Made by a program: the position numbers and the translations under genes. Shown in pieces: positions 57,574 to 64,000 of a stretch of 64,000 nucleotides of DNA (positions within the stretch are counted from its first letter, which is position 1; each line of letters starts with the position of its first letter). Location: contig NC_056544.1 of NCBI RefSeq assembly GCF_910596095.1, positions 6,836,655 through 6,900,654 of the forward strand, given 5' to 3'. The DNA comes from Thunnus maccoyii (lineage: Eukaryota; Chordata; Actinopteri; Scombriformes; Scombridae). The notes below the pieces were generated by a model. It saw only the letters and a program-made list of their open reading frames with translations. It did no database searches and was not told the DNA's origin.

Positions 57574-57690
57574 ATTCAAATGTCAGGTTAAGGTTTACCA
57601 AGTGGACTCTCACCGTTGTGTAAACACAGACCACAGGTTCCGCAGTTCCAACTTCCTCCTGGTCATGTGACCATAAGTTGGATCCAGATG
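57574..57690 (-). promoter_or_regulatory. Putative promoter of the Ig-receptor gene with ETS, RUNX and M-box-like motifs
   Basis: Read on the minus strand, GGTCACATGACC (about 57672-57661), AGGAGGAAGT (57660-57651, ETS/PU.1-like) and CCTGTGGTCT (57637-57628, RUNX-like) lie within 45 bp, 55-100 bp upstream of the start codon. Such sites are typical of myeloid promoters. Motifs are short, and binding is inferred only. Confidence 0.35.
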
Positions 57691-57993
57691 TTGCACATGT
57701 TAACCATCTAAGTGCCGGTTGGATTTTAATAGTGAGGGATACTTTTAGAAAACATCTACCAAACTGTAGTCAAAGTCCAACTTCTCACTGTGGTACTGAC
57801 TAAAATTTCATGACTTTTCAATGACTTTCTGTAAATAATTTGGATTATTTACATGACCTAAAAGTGGAAACAAGCTAGTCCAAGTTAAATCTGCTACCAC
57901 CTACTGCAAAATGTGTGTTAAGGTTGCAAAAAGCACTGTTGTATTTCTGTAAAGTGACCTATATTCTATGATATTCAAGAAATCAAGACCCTA

Positions 57994-58386
57994 AAGAAAT
58001 AGTTTGATTTCTGGGGGATCGCATTTATTCACTTTCTTGCTGAGAGTTAGATGAGAAGATCTTTCATGTCAGTACAGTAAATATAAAGCTACAGCCAGCA
58101 GCTGGTTAGCTTAGCTTAACATAAAGATTGTAAATAGGAGGACAGATCTAACCCGTCTCTGTCCAAGGGTAAAAAAGAAAAAAAAAACCTGCCTACCAGC
58201 ACCTTTAAAGTCCACTAATGATTATATCTTGTTTGTTTAATCTCTACAAAAGCCTAAAGCCAAGCTAGCTCTTTCCCCCTTTTTCAAATCTTTATTAGCT
58301 AAGCCAACTAGCTGCTGGCTGTGGCTTCAAATTAATCAAACGGACATGAGAGGAATTTTATCTTTGTAGCTCTCGGTATGTCAAAA
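57994..58386. mobile_element. Fold-back element, second copy
   Basis: Shares AGCAGCTGGTTAGCTTAGCTTA, read in two pieces, plus the CTGTCCAAGGGTAA and CCTACCAGCACCTTTAAAG segments with the copy at 10.7-11.3 kb. The ends are AAGAAATAGTTTGATTTCTG and, on the other strand, AAAAGGTTTTGACATACCGA. Confidence 0.75.
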
Positions 58387-58389
58387 CCT

Positions 58390-60256
58390 TTTACTTTCTA
58401 CGGGTTTGGCCTTTAGATTTCAGCATGTCCTCCCTAGTCTTATATCTCCTCATGTTCTTATTTCAGAATTAGCCATGTTTTTAATACCCTTTTCTCCAAG
58501 GCAACCAAATAACTGAGTGCCTTCCCTCCATGGAGAGAATTCTTTTGGCAGGCTGCAATGAAATGATTTGATTTTGATGGCTGAACACTTTGGATTTTGT
58601 CCAGTCTTCATTTGTTGGATTAAGCTCCTACACACAGCCCCCTCAGCCTCTGATTTAACAAACAATTATTCCAAGCCTCTCAATTTGCTATGTGAAAGGT
58701 GACAAGGATGTCCCTAAAGTCCCTTGCTTTTTGCTTTGGCTGCAAAGCCTTTTATGGCCATTCAGTCCCTGGAAGAACTTTGGATAGAAATTGCAGATTA
58801 GTCCTTTAACAGTTTAGACAGACCTCAGAATTGAAACCTAACTTTCACTAAGCTAATTCCAGCCAGTCAAGACCGGTGACAGTATCTGGTTCACATATCT
58901 GTTTATCTCTGTCACAGGAAGATAAGATACAGGAAATACAAGATTTATTTTTTTTTGTGAATTGCTGCATTAAACAGCAGTTCACATAAGAATTAAAGGG
59001 AGAGTTAATCAAACTGTCACAACTTTTCTTCTCTCTAATAGAGCATGTAAACCTGACTGAAATGTCAGGTAAAAAGGTCTTCCATCAGTTTAATTGCCAT
59101 CACTCCCCACACATTTTTTGAAGTCTCTGACTCTAAAATGTCTTCATATTTGTTGTCAACCTGTATGGTTTAGATAAAATGGTGTCATGATGCCTCCTAA
59201 TGTTTGTTTTTATTATTGGGGTTCTCATATACATTGTTTGGTGGTTTGACAGCACTAGCATTTGCCCCACGGGCTGCTGCAAGTTAATGAGACCATTTTC
59301 CTTCCACTGCAGGGAGGGTCAGTTAAATCACGATCCAATTAGTCTATGATTCAGTCCCTTAGAATGTTTTCCATTTTCAGGAGGAAATGTGGCTCACTGT
59401 CCTCTTCCTTAGTACAGTAACTCCTATTATCTCAAGTTACCTTGTCCTACCCAAAATAGTGATTTGATAAAAGTTAAAATATCTTAAGGGGCTGGAAAAT
59501 AAGAGGAGAGAAATGAAAAAGCTTTTAGTCTGACAAAGTTCCGGGAGCTTTAGTACTCTCCACTATTTTCTTTACTCAATTAGTTATCTTCAACATGGCC
59601 TAACTATAGGATGGGATGTGCACTCAGTTACCTTTCTGCCTCTTCATAGTTTTTTTTTTCTTCTGTAACTCACATTTAAACTCTTACAGGTCGAATATGT
59701 CCGATATCTAATTTTCCGGTTCCTGGGAAAACCACTTCATTTCTAATTTACAAAGGGAGCAGTGTCACTGTTATCTACTTAATATCTAGAGGTGGGTACG
59801 TGTATTCTCTATGCCTGCTATTAAATCAGCATATGAAAAGATTTAGATCTGACCTTTACAGGAGGAACCTGGGTTGTCAGACTTGCTTCACTCCATTTTT
59901 CATCTATGTATGCAAGGCAGTTCATATCCAGTCCAGACTGGTCCTTAACATTCAGATCCCCAGCCCTTCAGGGACTTTACAGAGAGAATGGCTTAGATGG
60001 ACCATGGACACTTTTACAAGACTATATAAATAAGTATAAATGAGACATTTAGTTTAAGAGGTGATTTGCACTGTTCAAGATATAAAGCCAGTACAATGAA
60101 TAGAAACCTGAATATTCTATGCAGTACGGAGATGTCCTGTCAAGGATTTTTGATGCAACGAACTCAAAGCAAATATATTTAAAAAATTTTGTCTAACCTC
60201 TGGAGTGCTGTTCTTGTGTTGTGTATTTGTGTTCTCTGTATTTTGGTCTTGTTGTA

Positions 60257-60287
<31 letters not shown>

Positions 60288-61060
60288 TAAAACCAGACTA
60301 GCTCAAAATGTACTCTCAGGTGAGTCCGCAGTGTGAAAAATGTAAATGTGCATCGACTCTGTGCAGTTGAAAGCACTTTGGGGTTCCTCCAGAACAAGTA
60401 ATAGAATCAAACCCTCTCATTTCTCTGAGTGTAATGTTCTTGCTTTCTCCTCTTGTACAGTTGAGTGCAGTTGAGTAGTAGGCCTGGTGCTCAGCTGGGA
60501 GTAGTTTGCTCCACAGACTCCAACTCTCATTGGCTGCAAAAAAATATTGTCAATCAAATCAAAAAAATCTGTGAGGTACAGAACCAGTTCTACAAGGTAT
60601 GACAAGTGATTTTTGTGCAGCCACAATATTGAGTCCTATATTTGCAGCTGCAATATGTCAATATAGAGGTCATAGGGAGGTTAAGGGGATCAATCACTCT
60701 TGTAATGCTTTGTCTAATGTTTGTGGTATTGCTTTGTGTGATGTACTTCTAACTTCCTTAAAAAAAACCTTTGAAATTAATATAATTATGAAAAACATGA
60801 GTCTATGGCCTTATTGGTCAACCTATCCTTTTCCTCCTGTAATATAATAAACAAATGTATCATTGTGCTTAAAATTATGTTCACACTCATAGAGAATGTA
60901 ATGTATTTAAGAGATAGATCTTTAGACACAATGCCTACAATAGTCTAACCAAACCTTCTTTATCCATCTTGGTGTTAACAGTGTATTATTGAAAATAAAT
61001 TGTATATTAAAACCAAATAGCATGAGTAAACTTCAAGTACTGTTTCATTATTCAAAAGGT
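58390..61060. other. Intergenic region 3' of dad1, nothing recognised
   Basis: No coding family, RNA gene or bounded repeat is recognised. A T20 run stands at 60269-60288. Two minor open frames (58450-58665 minus, 59800-60033 plus) look like chance or decayed repeat sequence. Confidence 0.6.
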
Positions 61061-62437
61061 CGCCATTTCAGTTCTTTTTATTTCTTTGTCTCAGTGCAAA
61101 AGGGAATGCTTTACAAATTTTAACATTTAAAAAAAAGAATGACAGAAATTAACCATTATCAGTACGAAAACTGCAATGCACCATATGTGACAAGGTGCAA
61201 TTAATTCAGTGTAGATGATGGGTTGTACTTTTTCCAAATCAATGGCCAAAAACCAGATGTAGCATCAAGTCTTGAAGGAGAGTTTTGATAACTTCTCTTG
61301 TCTTGACCTATGAAAAAAAGGAAGATGGGGTTGGATTAGTGACAGTGAGGTATGGAGGTAGTTACTAAAAAGAAGACACAGAGATATAGAGAACACAAGA
61401 ACACTGTTTTCTAGCAAAGCAAAAAAAAAAAAAAAGTGCCATCCTGTGGATTTCTCGAGAGAAGTATGACTGAAAGCTATCCTATCACATGCACTGTCTG
61501 GAGCTGCTCCGCTGAGAATGAAGTGATGAACTGGCAAGGATGTGAGAGAGCATCCTTTGAATTCATGAAATATCCCATTTCTTGTCCATTGAGACTCTAC
61601 ACTATACATGGTTTGGGTCATATTTCTCAGATTTCCCTTAGAAAAAGTTCCTTAAAGTGAGACCAAGTAACTTTTGAAAGAAAAAATAATGTACTCTCCC
61701 TGTTAGTGAAGAGTTTAATTCATAGGGAATAAAACATTTTCATCAAATCAATAAACTCAGAGGTTCTGCCATTAAAACATGACTTGGTCTGGTATGACCA
61801 GGTGCTTATGGTGGCAAACGTAAACTGATAATAGCAAACTTTAGCTAGATATTGCTGAGTCACGTGGGTGACTTGATGACTCTTTTCTACTTGAGCTACT
61901 GTTGCACTACATTTGAACTTACCATTACCCTGCTGTTGCCACAGTGGCCACTGTACAGCAATACAGTCTCGCTTTAAACTGAGTGTGTTCATCATTGAGC
62001 AGTCTGGTTTAAAAACCATTTCAAAAACTGAATTTACATTGTCAGTAATAAAGAATGTGCAGAGGCAACTGACTTAAGTGCTCTGACAAGGCAGCAAAAA
62101 CATTAGTGGCAACTTGTAGCTAATGTGGGAGATATCACTCAAACAAGGAGGCAAGTTTAACAGATGCAGATATTTCATACTTAAAAGTGGTATGAAGCAT
62201 ACAGCTAGAGAAACTAACTGAGAAAAATAATATGATGACTGGATATGTTAAAAACACCACTGAATATAAGTCTTAGCATAAATTATTTCCATTGGGGTTT
62301 GAACTACATGGTGCTAATGTGGTTATTAACAAAAAACACATTAATAATGCAACTTTACACACTCATAAAATGAGAAATGCATGTGTCAAATATGCACCTT
62401 CTGAGAGGGGGACAGTATTAGTTGGATGCACGTCTTT
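61060..62437 (-). other. dad1: Probable dad1 3' UTR region, possibly containing an intron
   Basis: On the minus strand, a polypyrimidine tract and acceptor (TTTTTTTCATAG, exon from 61307) precede sequence that ends near an AATAAA at 61082-61077. A weak donor, AGAAG|GTGCAT, lies 40 bases past the stop (after 62398). Together they suggest a 1.1 kb intron in the 3' UTR. The alternative is a continuous UTR using ATTAAA near 61715. Confidence 0.35.
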
Positions 62438-63693
62438 TCAACCAATGAAATTCATCACAACAAGATGCAGGACGGTGTGAGCGAATAGAAAGTCAGCAAA
62501 GGCTCTCTCTGGGGAGATAGACAGGAAGTCTCCTTTGTTCTGTGGGTTGATCTGGATACGAAGACACACTAAAAAAAAAGGCAAAAGACATGGAAGATTT
62601 AGTATTACTGCAGTGCACCATTTCCAACTACCCAACTGGCAGAGATACATTACTAACATTTTAAGGCATTAAACTGCAACTGACCATTATCTTCATAATT
62701 TACTACACTGTTCACTATTCTTATGATTTTTTTAGTACAAAAAACTTCACAAATATGATATCTGCCAAGTTTCAATTATTGTAAGACCAACAGTCAAAAA
62801 AATGTATTACAATTATAACATAAAAGAGAGAAAGGCAACTAAGACATCACTTTTGAGAATGGTGTCTGATTCATGCACCAATGAAATATCGACACCTCTC
62901 TTTTAGTGCAGTCTCGTTTTTTATAGTATGACTGTCACTTGATATCACTGTGCAGTTTGGTGCATTGAACATTGGTTTGATTAACAAAATCACTTAATCT
63001 CAATCACCCATTTATTGTTAATGGAGAAGTTCTGCAGTCAGTGGAATCAAAGGTTCTTTTCAAAGTGACCTGGTTATGTCAACTACAGCTTTGAGTAACA
63101 ATGACTTGATTATCTGTGACTATGGGAATACAATGGATTCTGAAATTGAGTACTAGCATACACTACATTTGGCAGTTTACTTGATACACTACAACTAATG
63201 CCATCTAATGAAACAACCTCGCGATTACTCTCGCGATGCTTATGGTGTTGAGTTTTTGTCCACACTGTGTTAAAGATGTTGGTTCAACTCTGCGGTCAAC
63301 TAATTTTTGTTAGAATACATTTTATTGCATTATTACTCAAGCCACTACATTTTAGTTAGCTTACTTAGCTCAGCGCACACGTCGAGCCAGAGGTCCAATG
63401 ACCGACCGAAGCTGAACGCACTGAGTAGACCATTTGGAGGGAGGGGGTTCAATTAAAGACTTTTAATTGAATAACTACTTACCTGCGAGAATGAAAGAGC
63501 CCACACATGAGATGAAGCCCGAAAGAAAGCTGTTGAAGGGGAAGGTGCCAACGAGCAGACAGTACAGGAACTGCAGCGCTCCGGTCAGCAAGATGTACAA
63601 CAAATACGCGTCCACCACTTTCAGCTTGTTGGGCGTCGTGGTGGTGTATTCCTCCAGGAACCGAGAGATCACTGATATGACCGAATTCGACAT
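62438..63693 (-). CDS. dad1: Defender against cell death 1, oligosaccharyltransferase subunit DAD1/OST2
   Basis: Small ER-membrane subunit of the oligosaccharyltransferase that transfers N-glycans to nascent proteins; its loss triggers apoptosis in mammalian cells. Two coding exons, 63693-63483 and 62568-62438, join in frame to 113 residues, the usual length. Visible: N-terminus [16 protein letters not shown], first membrane segment [20 protein letters not shown], the hallmark [19 protein letters not shown], then [35 protein letters not shown] and the C-terminus MNFIG. An in-frame upstream GTG extension (to 63732) is rejected because the ATG at 63693 gives the conserved N-terminus. The intron 62569-63482 holds nothing recognisable. 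Confidence 0.97.
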
Positions 63694-63960
63694 GGTTACA
63701 GGATATTTTTTACTAGAAGGCGATTTTTGCACTGTTCGTCTTCCTCAGTCGAATGAGTGACGTGTCCCCACCAACCGGAAGCACTTTGGTGTAACAGAAA
63801 ATAAATTCCGTCTCTCGGAAGGAACCATAGAACAGGGCAAAAAGCCCGCAGGTTTACAACAAAGAGGTGTAATACGTGTAAAGATGTTCCACTCTGCCAC
63901 ATTTCGATCCAACTGCACTGCTACCAGTTTTGTTACGGCACTCTCACCAATTTTCTAGCG
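63694..63960 (-). promoter_or_regulatory. dad1: dad1 promoter and 5' UTR region
   Basis: Immediately upstream of the start codon, with more CpG than the surroundings. It carries a CRE-like TGACGTG (63758-63764) and an ETS-type ACCGGAAG (63774-63781), both common in housekeeping promoters. No TATA box is evident. The transcription start is not resolved. Confidence 0.5.
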
Positions 63961-64000
63961 AAATGAAACAGGTCCCAGCTGTGAATCCCCTCCCAAAATA

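Noticed and set aside
58450-60033. Possible decayed LINE between the fold-back element and dad1
   Set aside because: No endonuclease or reverse transcriptase motif could be read in any frame.
63694-63732. N-terminal extension of dad1 from an upstream GTG
   Set aside because: The ATG at 63693 gives the conserved start and the normal 113-residue length.

Overview
The window is vertebrate nuclear DNA, almost certainly from a ray-finned fish and probably a percomorph-type teleost. Support comes from split genes with GT-AG introns, very dense CA/GT microsatellites, and several fold-back, hAT-like and SINE/LINE families of the kind common in teleosts. No bacterial-type gene, CRISPR array or operon is present.

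Four genes are supported. (1) The last six coding exons of slc6a9 (glycine transporter GlyT1), + strand, 41-8306; the 5' part lies outside the window. (2) A complete lrrc24-type gene (LRR-Ig-transmembrane protein), + strand, coding 35750-39538, with a probable untranslated first exon in a CpG-rich block near 26 kb and a 9 kb first intron. (3) A CD300/pIgR-like immune receptor, - strand, 57573-52640. Its eight exons join in frame to 339 residues: signal peptide, two V-type Ig domains, stalk, one membrane span and a short tail without tyrosine. (4) dad1 (oligosaccharyltransferase subunit), - strand, 63693-62438, two coding exons and 113 residues. The four proteins share no pathway: glycine clearance at synapses, a neuronal-type adhesion receptor, a leukocyte-type receptor and ER N-glycosylation.

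The rest is introns and intergenic DNA carrying mobile elements. A dead LINE lies antisense in an slc6a9 intron (2.6-5.3 kb). A tRNA-derived SINE at 30.4 kb has the same 3' tail and hairpin as that LINE. Other elements are a fold-back family (10.7 kb, 58.0 kb and a piece at 29.4 kb), a family starting AAGCTGCACTA (7.3, 44.8, 52.2 and 54.6 kb), a hAT-type MITE with a perfect 8-bp target duplication (44.2 kb), an 80-bp TA-flanked MITE (19.9 kb), elements holding a 34-bp minisatellite (24.9 and 43.3 kb), and a 448-bp tandem duplication whose second copy is split by an insertion (14.5-16.9 kb).

The points most worth following are the Ig-receptor gene just 3' of dad1 (in mammals the TCR alpha/delta locus occupies that side), the unusual structure of that receptor, the SINE-LINE shared tail, and the derived C-terminus of this GlyT1. 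I saw nothing that qualifies as a wholly new multi-gene system.
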